Assembly (NCBI GenBank): GCA_023053545.1
Contig: JAKZAN010000001.1
Coordinates: forward strand, 4,050,565 to 4,114,564
Direction: 5' to 3'
Length of the DNA: 64,000 nt
Source: Lepidurus packardi
Taxonomy: Eukaryota > Arthropoda > Branchiopoda > Notostraca > Triopsidae
The first letter of the stretch is position 1. The number at the start of each line of letters is the position of its first letter. Below the pieces are notes generated by a model, which saw only the letters and a program-made list of their open reading frames with translations, was not told where the DNA came from and ran no database searches. Positions 8,829-19,974 of the stretch are shown here, one piece after another. Position numbers and translations under genes: made by a program.

Positions 8829-11640
8829 ACCATAGAGTAATAATAAATAGAGAGAACATTGAGGCCTTTCCTTACGGAAAGTTTGTTACCACTTTCGAGA
8901 GCCCCAGGCTAACCCCATGAGAGGAGGAGGTTGGCCAGAACTTCTTGGGACAGCGGGAACTACGAAAAACGGAGTTGAGCTGTAAATCGATACCAAATGG
9001 ACTCGATCGATTTCTTTGCCTTAGCGGAGACCAAGCGGGAAATTTTTAAACATTAATCCGAACTATAACCGGATCATAGCGACCATTTAGAAAATGCACA
9101 TATTTATATAATATAACGAGTATGTATAGAATAAAAACAAAAAGTCGATACATGAAAAAAAGGGTTGGGGGTTACAAAAAATGGGTTTTGACATTGCAAG
9201 CATAGGAATTTCCGACATAGGGATACGGAGGATTGATTTTACTCTTGGTATGTCAATGTTAACATTTCAAACATTTTGTAAACATTTCAAAATTATAAGT
9301 GAGGTTAATTTAAGGATTATACATGTCAGTTTCCACTGAATATGGTGCATTTCTTGTTCACCTGCCTTAAAGTTCCAGAGTGCGTTTGGCTATTACGGGC
9401 GCGTGCGTAATGGTACAGTCTGGTGTTTAAATATTTTCTTACAACAAGACTAACAAAAAGTCGCCCATGTTTGTCCTGTCCTGACAACTGATTATCATGC
9501 TCGACAAGTGCTTTCAATATATCTCCCTTTTCTTGGCAATTCTCAAACACGTAACTAACGATAGACTCTTCCAGTCTTTCCACTGCTGGAATACTGTTGG
9601 GTGTTGAGGCTAAGATCGTTCAAAAAAAGCGTTCGCATAAACGACAAAGAAAGTGCACTAAGGCGCTTGGTCTGCAAAGGCCGCTGTTTGTGTTACTGTA
9701 ACTTTTTACAGCTATTAAATCTGTGCGACAGTCTCCAGAAACTTCCTCACACAGGATAAAACTACGGCATTGTACACACGAAAGCGATTTCAGGTCTAAC
9801 AATTTTTTTGCCACAAAACCTCCAACATAAAAGATTACGTCTTCGGCAAAAAGACTGAAGCAATCAGTATCAGAATATTCTAGATACTCGTGGTCCGGTT
9901 GTTTTTCAAGACTAGCCAATGCAGCGAATTTCTCGTGCAGCGGATGACAAATGATTAAATCCTGCTTTTCTGCTTCTTTGCGCAGTTTGTTTGCTATAGA
10001 GAAAAGAAACTTGAAGGGTTCTTCTGGAGTACAGTTACCACTTTCAATAGATTTAATTTCATTCCTAACCAAAAGCTTAATGTAGGCGGAACAGAACTGT
10101 GTTGCAGTTGGATTATCATTAAACCCCCCTTTGCAACGGATCATTCCGAAAAACATTTCTAAATGATCCTGGCTAAACGCATAGGTGCGCAAATATTGCA
10201 TCGTACCATTTTCTATCAAGTAGTTGTACAAACCTCGAACACTTGCATACAAATTAAAACCCCTAAAAATCCTGTTTTTCGGCCACTGTTCAAAATACAA
10301 CGCGGCTCTTTGTCGTGTGAATCGCAAATATACAGCTTCTCAATTAAACTTTCTATTTCTTCAAAGCGGGAAAAAATTGCATTGGAGTTTTGTTTCATTA
10401 ATGCTCCTTTAAATGACGGAGCATTAGGAAAAGGACTATTTAAAACATCAAAAAGATCGTTAATGGCCAAAAGGAACAACTCAGTGTGGGCCGAATCAGC
10501 AAATTCATGAATACCATTCACCCGACAATGCTCTAAACTTTTCGATACAGATGTACTAAAAACCTGTGCAGCTAATTTAACTTTCATTTTCTGCTTTTGA
10601 AAATTGACATGAGCATCTCTGAGTCGATTTGCCGACACGAGGCCTTCACGTTTTTGAAGTTCGTGAAGCGCTTCAATGTACTTCCAGCTTATTTTGCTCT
10701 TACTATTGCCAATATATAGTTCTCTTTTTTCGCTAAGTGTGTTCCGGACCAGTTTTAACATGTGGCTGGGATCAGGAAAAATGAATACTATTTTGTAGGC
10801 GTCTGATGGATGCTCGAAGAACGAAGTGCGATACGGATGACTCGGGAAAGCACCTAGTTTCTTAGCCATTGACATATTGGCCTGAGTTCCATCAAACGTC
10901 AGGGATACTATTTCAATTCCATTTTCGTGGAGAATCATTAATGACCTTATTACGAGGTTCTTTTTTTCATCTGCGTTAAGTCCTGCAGTTAAAAAATACC
11001 CTATTGGAAGCTTCCATCCCTCATTTAGACAGGACACCATAAAGACTAACGCTTCGCGAGCTTCTGGTAGACTGTCGTCGTCGATATGGTCACCCATATC
11101 AATTCTACCGACAAATCTTTTTTTGTTCTGGTCATATTCGACGTGATTGCGGATATGCATCTCGTCAAATATGAGAGAGCAGTACATGGTTTTGTCTTTT
11201 CTTTTCTTCCAAAACGCAAAGTGCATGATTCGTAAAACCAGGTGAGCCGTCAAGACTTCTGTACCATTTTACGATAGTTTTCGGATGAGGCAAAACATTT
11301 AGTAGCTTAGTTCTAACATATTCGTAGGCTCTCACGGAGTGGAAGTGTAGAGTGGTTGCGAAAACTTTCAGTTCATCACTAAATTGCAGCCTAGAGCCTT
11401 TATTGCCTTTCTTCAGCAAACTGGTCAAAAGTTTGCCAGCAACTGTCCCAGACAAGCAGCTATTTATTGCTTCCACTCCAGCCTCCGATAAGCCCGCTCT
11501 TTTTAATTCCTCAACCATTGTTTGTAGATAATTAATTTTTACCGAAGCTCTTCTATTTTTCATTCTAAGCTGTTTTAACAATAGAATCCATACTAAAACC
11601 ACTAAACCTAAAACAACACATAACACAACAGACTACCACT
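8829..11640 (-). mobile_element. P-like (THAP9-type) DNA transposon relic
   Basis: The left boundary is placed at ACCATAGAG (8829) because a second copy at 14907 starts sharing sequence at exactly this point, with unrelated sequence to the left of each. About 500 bases of non-coding 3' region precede the transposase reading frame on the minus strand. The 5' part, including the THAP DNA-binding exon and the other terminal repeat, was not found up to 13 kb, so the element is truncated or its first exons lie beyond a rearrangement. Confidence 0.7.
9326..11626 (-). pseudogene. P-element-type transposase, broken by frameshifts and a stop
   Basis: The minus-strand segments together read as a P-element/THAP9 transposase without its THAP domain. 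11165-11626 carries the helix-turn-helix region ('LPHPKTIVKWYRSLDGSPGF'). 10216-11253 carries the RNase H-like core: 'SLIFDEM' and 'VSLTFDGTQANMSMAKKLGA' hold catalytic Asp candidates, and 'DPSHMLKLVRN' lies in the GTP-binding insertion. 9620-10327 carries 'DHLEMFFGMIRCKGGFNDN' with the catalytic Glu. 9326-9583 is the C terminus. Frame changes fall near 11190 and 10330, and an in-frame TGA sits at about 9620. A splice acceptor-like TTTTAG just before the first segment suggests an upstream exon once existed. It cannot make an active enzyme as it stands unless the breaks are sequencing errors. Confidence 0.85.
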
Positions 11641-13039
11641 CAAGATTAGATCTTCTCTACACCAACTTTCCAACAAGCACAACCGGAGTTTACGCAACAT
11701 ACTACACAGATCACAAGATCATAGAGTCGCTGTTAGTCTTGTTCTCTGTCCAGTAGAAATCTTTTTGATATTTTTTTTTATTTTTTTTAAAACACATGAA
11801 CAAGAATATAAACAAATGGCATCTCTTTTAAAAGAAAAGGTTGAGTAAACCTACGTTCAGTTACTTGGACACAGATTTATTTTAAATCTATTTTGTATTT
11901 ATATTTTCATAGAAATCGAAGGATAGCGGTTTAACTGGAGACTGGAGAAACTACTCGCGCAACTTCTCTAGAAACCAATTTCGTGATGTTTGGAATTTTC
12001 CTCATTCGACACACAAATAGAGTATTAACAAGCTTCCTATTATCAGTTTAACTTGCCGATAATCTATTTTCAGAGGGGTTATATGTTTTTAAATTTTTCT
12101 TCTTTACTTACCAACTCCTTTCGTTGGAGTTTCGCCTTACCATGTCATGTTTCTTAGATTATTTCATTTCATTCGAGGTAGGTGCGTATGACGATAGTGG
12201 CTTGTAGCATCGCAGTTCTTTATCTGGTATGGACCCGCCCCCTGGTAAGTGGTTCCCGGTGCGGGAACGAGTGTGAACAGAGTATGAAAACAAGTATTTA
12301 GATGAATAAGAATCCTTTGTCATAACCAAGTGGTTTTATATTCTAAATATCGCACTCATCCTCAAAACGCATACACCAGCAGCCTCGTGAACAGCTACGA
12401 CGTAACAATGGTCAGTTTTAAGTGTTTCGCTGTGCCAAATCTCCTACTTTCTATTCAAGTTTGTACCTGACAAATGTACCCCTTTCTTAGTGATTACAGC
12501 GTTGCGTTTCATGTGTTGCTCATGTAGTTGTAATTGTGAATAGAAAATGTTAATAAAATTTGTGTAATTTTCAATGAATTAGACTATGAAAAAGTGCTTT
12601 GCCTACACAATACTGAACTCGGGTTGCCCAAGCTCAGGAATTCACCACAAATATCATCATTTGAGATAATTTTTTTTAATGTTTTTGCAGAAAACTCTTA
12701 CCCCTCTCTATATTTCTCCGTACTCTTTCCTTTTCACCTCTTGCCAAGTCTATTCGTTTTCGTGGTTTTCCCAAGGGAAAGGGAATCGGGTTTCAGATCG
12801 AGACCGCCTTAGTCGGTCTCCATTTTGTGTTGGCGCTTTAAATAAAATCGTTAATTTGAAAGAATAATAAATTTGCTGATGAAATTAGTTAAGTGGGGTT
12901 TTTTTAAGATGCTATGAAAAAGTGCCTTCTCTACACAATACTGAAATTGGGTTCCCAAGTTAGAACTCGGTAGCCCTATATATGAGTTGGCAATCGATAA
13001 AATGTTGAAGGTGGGGAGAATAGGAATGGATGGTAGAAG
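11641..13039. other. Intergenic stretch with one pair of 48-bp direct repeats
   Basis: No gene was recognised. A repeat starting CTATGAAAAAGTGC occurs at 12584-12632 and again at 12912-12960, about 83% identical by eye. A small inverted repeat (GTTCCCG/CGGGAAC) lies near 12246-12262. The second direct repeat lies just upstream of the I-type LINE relic and could belong to its 5' region. Confidence 0.4.
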
Positions 13040-13356
13040 CCAGACTGTCTAAACCTTTAAACATGATACATCGTATTGTGCGTTTACCAGGAGTGACTAA
13101 AGAAGAAGTTTAAGAACAAAAATTTGAGGGGGTATGTGATGTAAGGCAACTCTTCAAATTCATCGTAAACGAAGCAGGAGAACGGACGAAGTACCCCAAG
13201 GGATCATTCCATTTAATGTTTGATAAAACTGAACTTCCCGACCACATTAAGGCTTGGTCCATTATAATAGCGGTAAGTGCTTTTGAACCACGTCCTATCA
13301 GGTGTTATAAATGTCAAGGCTTTGGACATATTAGCTTGTCTTGTACGGCCAAGGAC
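13040..13356 (+). pseudogene. I-type LINE ORF1 remnant with zinc knuckle
   Basis: The translation includes 'HRIVRLPGVTKEEV', an in-frame TAA, then 'GERTKYPKGSFHLMFDKTEL', 'PRPIRCYKCQGFGHISLSC' and a TAG. The CYKCQGFGHISLSC block is a CCHC zinc knuckle, and the segment before it matches the RNA-recognition-like region of I/jockey ORF1 proteins. Downstream to about 13600 the sequence is degenerate. Confidence 0.75.
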
Positions 13357-13689
13357 TAGGACCGAACTTGTTGCTCCCCTGGCTCCTTGGCTGCTTTCCT
13401 CGAAGCGTCGTCTTTGGGGACTCGATGTGGTATGGCAAGGTGATTGCGGAGAAGGCGGCAGGCCGAGGCTAGTGAAGGGGGATAAAAGGTCAAGGGGAGA
13501 GGCAATTCAGTAAGCTAGTTAGGGAAAGACAAAAAGGAAGGGGCATTAGAGTGGTTTAAAGGTCGCCAAGTGTTATAAAAAACAAGCAAATGTAAAGAAA
13601 AGTAGAGTCCATTTTTGGACAATAAAGAAAATAAAGCATTTGGAAAAGGCAAACCGCGACAATATGTAAAGAAGAGTATAAGTTTTGTC

Positions 13690-14460
13690 TTGATCAGCTC
13701 GGTGAAAACAATAAAACTCTTTTCTTTGGGGACTTTAATTCGCATCACCCCCTGTATGAGAGGAAAAAAGCTGACTATAGAGGGAAGGTCCTTGTCAAAT
13801 TCTTGGAAGAATGGGAAAAAATAATATTAGTAAACCCGAAAGGGGAGGGAAAATGTTCAGCGGGGAAGACCAAGCCATCAACACTGGATATATGCTTTGC
13901 TTCTAGTAGTACATATGACAAGGTACGAGCAGAAGTAGGTGGGTTATTACAAAGTGATCTTTTTCCCTTGCTTATACAGCTGGAGGGCACCCCACATAAT
14001 TGGAACATGGTAGTAGCACAACGTTGGCTATTTAGCAAAGTAAAGTGGAATGATTGGCACCCAGAATTAGGAAACCTGAATATAGAAATCTTGACCTCCA
14101 CTAGGAGGGTAGAAGAAAGGTATACAAATTTCATCAATCTGCTAACTACCGTGAGCAAAAAGCACATTAGACTCTTGGGAGAAGTACTGATGGGCCATCG
14201 CAGCTCAATACCAAGTTGACAAATAGTTAGGAAGCCTTGGTGGAACGAGAAATGCAGCAAAGAACTAAGCAAAGCTAGAGCAGCATATAGAACGTTAAGA
14301 CGTAATCCTTGTCCAGAAAACGTATATGAATGCAAACGAGCACAGGCGCTCAGTAAGCAAACCTCCCAAAAGGCAAAGAGACAATTCTAGAAATCTAAAG
14401 TTGAGAGTTTTGGAATCCAAACACCAATGAAAGAAGCGCGGGTATTAATTCGAGCAATGG
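13690..14460 (+). pseudogene. I-type LINE ORF2: endonuclease remnant
   Basis: The frame contains 'LFFGDFNSHHPLYERKKADY' and then 'STLDICFAS', the GDFN(A/S)HH and S-x-LD motifs of the APE-type endonuclease. A 138-residue open piece lies at 13803-14219. Further on comes 'PWWNEKCSKELSKARAAY', the linker before the reverse transcriptase, interrupted by stops. The hAT element inserted at 14647 separates this part from the polymerase. Confidence 0.8.
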
Positions 14461-14638
14461 AAGGTAAGGGTAAAAGCGTTTAGGGAAAATCAACAATCCA
14501 GCGGGTGAGATAGTAGAAAATGAAGAAAAAACGGCAGAAATGTTTGCACAATATTTTGGTAGCTTTCAGTCAACAGCACCGGAACCTGTCGACCCAGATT
14601 TGGATAATGACACAATTGAGTTAGGCATCCTCGAATAT

Positions 14639-14646
14639 ATGGGAAG
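14639..14646. repeat. Left 8-bp target-site duplication of the hAT insertion
   Basis: ATGGGAAG directly precedes the left terminal repeat of the hAT element and is repeated exactly at 17644-17651. An 8-bp duplication is the hallmark of hAT transposition. Confidence 0.95.
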
Positions 14647-14906
14647 CAGGCCCGTACCCAGGATTTTTTTTTTCGGGGGGGGGGGTTAACCCGAGAACTT
14701 GAAATCCTATTTTTTTCGTATACCATCTTAATCTATCAAGTTTTCCATATAGAATGTAGAGAGTTAGACGATAACTATATACACATAAAGTTAATTTTCA
14801 CATTCAAACTAGCGAGAGTTTTTTTGTCGCCGTTTAGCCTGCCACTGTGACGTTGGTTCATGTTACACCTTACGGAGGTAATATCCGGTTGGTTTCATCG
14901 TATTTA

Positions 14907-15640
14907 ACCATAGAGTAATAATAAATAGAGAGAACATTGAGGCCTTTCCTTATGGAAAGTTTGTTACCACTTTCGAGAGCCCCAGGCTAACCCCATGAGA
15001 GGAGGAGGTTGGCCAGAACTTCTTGAGACAGCGGCAACTAAGAAAAACGGAGTTGAGCTGTAAATCGATACCAAATGGACTTGATCGATTTCTTTGCCTT
15101 AGCGGAGACCAAGCGGGAAATTTTAAAACATTAATCCGAATTATAACCGGATCATAGCGACCATTTAGAAAATGCACATATTTATATAATATAACGAGTA
15201 TGTATAGAATACAAAGAAAAAGTTGATACATGAAAAAAAAAAGGGGGCGGGGGTTACAAAAAAAGGGTTTTGACATTGCAAGCATAGGAATTTCCGACAT
15301 AGGGATCCGGAGGATTGATTTTACTCTTTATGTCAATTTTAACATTTCAAACATTTTGTAAACATTTCAAAATTATAAGTGAGGTAAATTTAAGGATTAT
15401 ACATGTCAGTTTCCACTGAATATGGTGCATTTCTTGTTCACCTGCCTTAAAGTTCCAGAGTGCGTTTGACTATTACGGGCGCGTGCGTAATGGTACAGTC
15501 TGGTGTTTAAATATTTTCTTACAACAAGACTAATAAAAAGTCGCCCATGTTTGTCCTGTCCTGACAACTGATTGTCATGCTCGACAAGTGCTTTTAATAT
15601 ATCTCCCTTTTCTTGGTAATTCTCAAACACGTAACTAACG
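14907..15640 (-). mobile_element. P-like transposon fragment nested in the hAT element
   Basis: This is a second copy of the 3' end of the P-like element at 8829-9560, roughly 97% identical by eye. Sharing starts at ACCATAGAG and stops abruptly after CGTAACTAACG. It includes the last 74 codons of the transposase (15406-15630). The shared outer edge with the first copy marks a probable true transposon terminus. I found no matching opposite terminal repeat, so the other side is truncated. Confidence 0.8.
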
Positions 15641-15950
15641 TCATCAGATATAAACTGAAATTATAATATTTGATTAAGCGCAACGATAAGATCACATTAG
15701 TCACATTAGTCCTAAAAAAGTACGTGTTCAATACACCAAGTTCTCAAATTCGTATATACCGCTGCTGGTTGTAATTGATTCATGTTTATAATATTGTATT
15801 GCCATTTGAGAAGTTCTTAGTCAATAAGCTTAACCAACGATATCGATCTGTAATGTACGGCCAATCAGCGACAAGGACTTGCTTCGCAATCTTACAGCCA
15901 ATCAGCAGCAAGGACTCCCCTATGCAATCCTTCCTTTTCGCTGCATTTTG

Positions 15951-16023
15951 GTGTAACAGACTTCTGACAGGGACCTTACCCCCTTGGGTGTAACAGACTT
16001 CTGACAGGGACCTTACCCCCTTG
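15951..16023. repeat. Tandem duplication of a 37-bp unit
   Basis: A unit starting GTGTAACAGACTTCTGACAG occupies 15951-15987 and is repeated without change over 15988-16023. Just upstream, GCCAATCAGC followed by a similar CAAGGACT block is also doubled (about 15861 and 15897). It lies inside the hAT insert, next to the P-like fragment. Confidence 0.85.
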
Positions 16024-16430
16024 TATTTAACCCGTGTCGCAGAGGTGTTTCCCACCGCCACCACTAGGAGGAGTCGACGTCAGCGGCAATAAATTTAAAT
16101 AAAATTAACTTGCTAATGAGTTTAACATTTATAAACATGAAGTGCACTACTTTGCAAAAACATAACATTAATATAAACATATAAATTTAAATAATAGTAT
16201 AAATTGTCATAAACAAAATAAAAAATGCAGAAAATTATGAAAGTAGTTTAATAACGATAACTAAGTAATGTTACCAATACAATTATTTGCCATAAATTAC
16301 TACTAACGAGAAATATGAAGCTTCTAGTACTGTTATGCTAAAATACCATACTATGTAATACATATTATAAATAGAATGTCAAAATAAAAGAGCCATCCGC
16401 AAAAGCTATTGTTGATTCTCAAAAAGAAAG
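16024..16430. other. AT-rich non-coding part of the hAT element
   Basis: Strongly AT-rich sequence with no recognised gene or motif. It is probably 3' non-coding sequence of the hAT unit (whose ORF ends at 16431 on the minus strand) or foreign filler. Confidence 0.4.
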
Positions 16431-17120
16431 TTACAAGACGAAATCTAAACGACGATTTTTCTTCCCTGCAAATACATTTATAACTTCTTCAGAACAGAGA
16501 GGAACAGTTCTGTGTACAGACAAAAGAGCTAGGCCTGTTAGTCTGTCCTCTCCGGTTGAGCTTCTCAACCATGTTTTTAGCCTTCTCAGGCTCGAAACAA
16601 AGTTTTCTGCGCAAACCATAGAATCTCGATGAAACTGCGCTTCACTATGGCGTTTGAATTCTCCGAGTGCTTTTTTCGAATTATTAAAAGGCTTAGAAAC
16701 AAATAGAGACAGTTTCTGATGCGAACCCTTACCCCCTGTTTCTGCCGCGAAGAACACACAGGGCCTACAGAATGCTCCGTCTTCAGACGGAGAATAAGAA
16801 AGCCACGAGAAACGGCTAAGCCAGGCAATTTGAAATTTTAGGTTTCTTGGTCCCGTAACGGGGAAACGGTAAGAAAAATCAGGTACCCATGGAGATTTAA
16901 GTAAGTTAAGTTTCATAGTGGAGTCTAGCTCAGAGGACATGCTAACAAATTTTCCTATGTCGTTTGGAAAAGCGGAAACCCGAGAAGTGGACGAGCTACC
17001 TGACGTGCAATCCTGCTTTTTTACTCGAGTAGTTGAACACCCAGGTCCAGGTGTTACAGAATTTTCCACCTTTACTGCCTTAGGTAGGAAGTAAGATTTG
17101 ATGTCTACTTTGCGCTTCAT
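16431..17120 (-). CDS. Internally deleted hAT transposase: TTF zinc finger fused to dimerisation tail
   Basis: This is one uninterrupted 229-residue ORF. Residues about 75-170 form a TTF-type zinc finger region (SPWVPDFSYRFP; FCRPCVFF; H residues in 'EFKRHSEAQFHRDS'), the DNA-binding start of ZMYM1-like hAT transposases. From about residue 174 the frame goes straight into 'SSLRRLKTWLRSSTGEDRL', 'GLALLSVHR' and 'KKNRRLDFVL', the C-terminal end of the hAT dimerisation domain. Roughly 400 or more residues with the DDE catalytic core should lie between them and are absent. Because the frame is open across the join, the product could bind transposon ends and dimerise without cutting, like the repressor made by deleted P elements. 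That function is inference; the domain content is seen. Confidence 0.85.
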   Translation of the reverse strand: MKRKVDIKSYFLPKAVKVENSVTPGPGCSTTRVKKQDCTSGSSSTSRVSAFPNDIGKFVSMSSELDSTMKLNLLKSPWVPDFSYRFPVTGPRNLKFQIAWLSRFSWLSYSPSEDGAFCRPCVFFAAETGGKGSHQKLSLFVSKPFNNSKKALGEFKRHSEAQFHRDSMVCAENFVSSLRRLKTWLRSSTGEDRLTGLALLSVHRTVPLCSEEVINVFAGKKNRRLDFVL

Positions 17121-17643
17121 AACTCAACCTGTGAAATGATCACAGACCTAAACTGAGGTAACGAATCGAGAAACTAGCGAATACGACCTAACACGCTAAG
17201 CTTGTTGTCTGGGAAGTCTCAGATATGAAACTGAGCTAGCTTGACTTCGACCACGTTTAAAAACTCCCGTTTAAAAACTCCTTTCTGCAAGACAGGAAGG
17301 GGATAACACGGGGGAAAGAAAAAGTTACAAAAATGTTACTTGTGGGGGAGAAACAGCGAAGGCCCGAAGGAACGCAACGCAAAAAGAACATATGAAGGTT
17401 TCTCCAGCTCGCCTTCCTTTGCACAGCTTTCCGGTAAGGAAAGGGCAAAGGGGGATACGAAAAAGGAGAAAAGTTATCGCGTTGTTCGAGCTTCAAAACA
17501 GTCAAACAAAACCAAAGCTCCATTCGAAATAAACTTCTCAAGTACCATATGCTAGAAAAACGTATATTTTTCATTTGCGGAAACATTTCGGGGGGGGGGG
17601 GGGGGTTAAACCCCCCGAACCCCCCCCCCTGGATACGGGCCTG

Positions 17644-17651
17644 ATGGGAAG
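17644..17651. repeat. Right 8-bp target-site duplication of the hAT insertion
   Basis: ATGGGAAG follows the right terminal repeat and matches 14639-14646 exactly. Confidence 0.95.
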
Positions 17652-18979
17652 ACGTAGTGAAATTAAAGAACTTGACAACCCCTTTACAGTATGGGAATTT
17701 ACGGAAGTCATTCGCAAACTACCAAAAACTATTCAGGGCAAAGACAAGATCCATTATACAATAATAGAGAGACTTCCCAACAATTTCAAGCGAGCTCTGT
17801 TCAGTATTTATAACTACATTTTGGAGACAGGTGTGGTACCCTCTGACTGGAGAAACGCGGTAGTGATTCTCATTCCAAAACCGGCTAAAGATCACAAGAA
17901 GTGTGAGTCATTACAGGCCCATTTCATTGATATCATGCTTAGCCAAAATTTTCGAAAGAAAGATAATCGGAAGATTATCATGGCTTACAGAAAAGAACGC
18001 TATAATGTCCCCATGTCAGACGGGGTTCAGAGTAGTTCTGAAGTACGGTAGACCAGTTATTCAGAATAAAAAACGACGTACGAGTTTGAGTTAAGTCGGG
18101 TACACCCGTCCAGATAGCCATGCCTTATCTATAGTACATTATGATCTAAGTGCCCCTGGCTATTTAATATGATGATGGCAGACCTGTAAAGTAAATTAGT
18201 ACACGGAAACATATCGATATTTGCAGACGATATTGCACTATGTGTTACAGGGATTAGTGTAGATTTAGCAATGGGAAAGACTAATACAATTCTCGTCGAT
18301 GTTAACTCTTGGTGTGATAAAAATAGCTTCAAAATTTCCACTGAAAAATCAAATTACATGGTCATCACGCGAAAACGAAAATTAGAAAGTAAATGGAAAT
18401 TAAAGATCAATGGGACGGAGACAACGAGAGTGAAGTCGACAAAATTTTTTGGGGATAACTTTTTAACAAGTCTTGTCCTTCTCAATACATTTGGAAGCCA
18501 TCAGGAAAAAAGGTATTAAAGCTATAGGGATGCTCAGTAGACTAGCAGGGACCAGTTGAGGGAGTAGTCAACACGTTATGAAAATCCTCTATCAAGGACT
18601 AATAAGATCAAAGCTTGAATATGGCTCCGTAGTATCCAAAGATATCAATGGTAAAAAACTGCAATGTCTTGAGGTAATTCAGAACAGAGCCCTAAGGGTT
18701 ATTCTAGGAGCTACCAAAACTACACCGATAGCAGTTTTATTGTGCGCAACAGGCAGCATACCGTTGAGGGACAGAAGGGAGCTAGTAGCTACTAACTATA
18801 TCAATAGAATGGTCGAGTGCCACAAACACGACCTAGTAGCCAAAAGGGTTGTCAACAACCATAATTCTACACTATGGACGTCGTTTAAACAGATGTACAA
18901 GTCTTTTGAAATTGCGAAACCAAAAGGAGATTTTTTTGAGAATCTAATACCACCATGGAATTTTGATCCCAGAATATAG
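17652..18979 (+). pseudogene. I-type LINE ORF2: reverse transcriptase remnant
   Basis: The 5' part (17640-18051) carries 'GKDKIHYTIIERLP' and 'VPSDWRNAVVILIPKP'. The frame then shifts near 17905 to 'SHYRPISLISCLAKIFERK' and 'CQTGFR'. After a deletion, 'IFADDIALCVTG' at about 18205-18260 supplies the catalytic FADD. 18271-18519 gives the thumb ('WCDKNSFKISTEKSNYMVIT'), and 18578-18979 gives 'QGLIRSKLEYGS' and 'RALRVILGATKTTP', the region after the polymerase. Several frame changes and a missing palm segment mean it is inactive. Confidence 0.85.
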
Positions 18980-19059
18980 TTAAAGATATACCGAAACTAA
19001 ACATGAAAAAGAACTGCTAAATGACTGTAAACAACTCGGATATGAGTACATAAATAATA

Positions 19060-19895
19060 ATTTCCCCAACCACACCAAAGTTTTTACCGATGGGTCCAGA
19101 GACGAAGACGGGCATTCGGGATCTGGCATACATATAGAAACTGGAAATAACTCTGTCGCTTTCGCTCTATCTCGTTGGTCATCAGTAATGGCAGGGGAGT
19201 TGTACGCCATCAAAGAAGTATTAATTATTATAGAGAACTCAAGCGCAAATAACTATCTTATCCTATCGGACTCAAAAGCGGCCCTCGGCGCTATTGCTTC
19301 TTCCGGAAGGAGGGCATATTTCGAGATAGTCCAAGTAATCCAGAGTAGAATAATGACCTTATCCAAGCAAACAATTTTGACATCACATTGCAATGGGTTC
19401 CAGCTCATGTAGGAATCGCAGGAAACAAAGCAGCACAGATTGGCAAAGATTCCAATCAAATAATATCAAGAGACCTCACAAGACACGAGCTTTCGGCCGT
19501 CTTTAAATAAAAACAAGAGGAAAAAGTATTACAGCGATTAAAAAGAGCTCTTCTCAAAATTTTGTACAATTCGCTCAAAACATCAGGAGAGCACCCTGGT
19601 TATTACACAGAAACAGGAAAGTATCAGTTGCTCTTTTGCGATTGAGATGTGGACATGGAAAAACAGGATCACGGATGTACAGATTTAATCTAAAAAGAAA
19701 TGGCACGTGTGATAGGTGTGGAGAGAGGGAAGATACGGTGGAACACAAGATTATGGAATGCTTGTACCACTCATTTGAACGGGAAATACTGAAGAATAAA
19801 ATGATAAAAGAGGGAATCGAATTTAAGCTCAAGAACGTACTGTGTTTTTGCAATCTTACAGAATACAAGCAATTTTTAGCCCAGTCACCTAACTG
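19060..19895 (+). pseudogene. I-type LINE ORF2: RNase H and Cys-rich C terminus
   Basis: RNase H motifs appear in order: 'FTDGSRDEDGHSGSG', 'MAGELYAIKEV' and 'LILSDSKAAL' (19083-19280), then, after a frame change, 'WVPAHVGIAGNKAA' near 19390. The C-terminal open stretch (19636-19896) carries 'LRLRCGHGKTGSRMYRF' and 'CDRCGEREDTVEHKIMEC', the zinc-binding tail of I-clade elements. It is 98-99% like the second copy at 26153-26728 over the shared part, so both copies derive from one recent source. Confidence 0.85.
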
Positions 19896-19974
19896 AGACG
19901 TGGTTGCTCTGTCATTTGTAGAGCAGTTGAGATGGAACTGCATAGCCCCTATCGGGAGCTGTCTAGAAGCTCGT

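Larger units (their letters stand above)
14647..17643 (-). mobile_element. hAT-family transposon (TTF/ZMYM1-like type), internally deleted
   Basis: The termini are inverted repeats: CAGGCCCGTACCCAGG on the left and its near-perfect reverse complement (one mismatch) on the right, ending GGGCCTG at 17643. Both ends also carry G/C homopolymer runs. A perfect 8-bp duplication flanks the element. The insert is 2997 bases and interrupts an I-type LINE. It holds a P-like fragment (14907-15640), a tandem 37-bp repeat (15951-16023), an AT-rich stretch, and a minus-strand ORF (16431-17120) joining the two ends of a hAT transposase. The catalytic middle is missing, so mobility would need an enzyme from another copy. 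Confidence 0.92.

Noticed and set aside
8482-8859. A 125-codon minus-strand ORF overlapping the P-like terminus
   Set aside because: It crosses the transposon boundary at 8829 and has no similarity I can recognise, so it is probably chance.
12594-12867. Overlapping 60-70-codon plus-strand ORFs
   Set aside because: The composition is that of AT-rich non-coding DNA with no domain; they overlap a pair of simple direct repeats.
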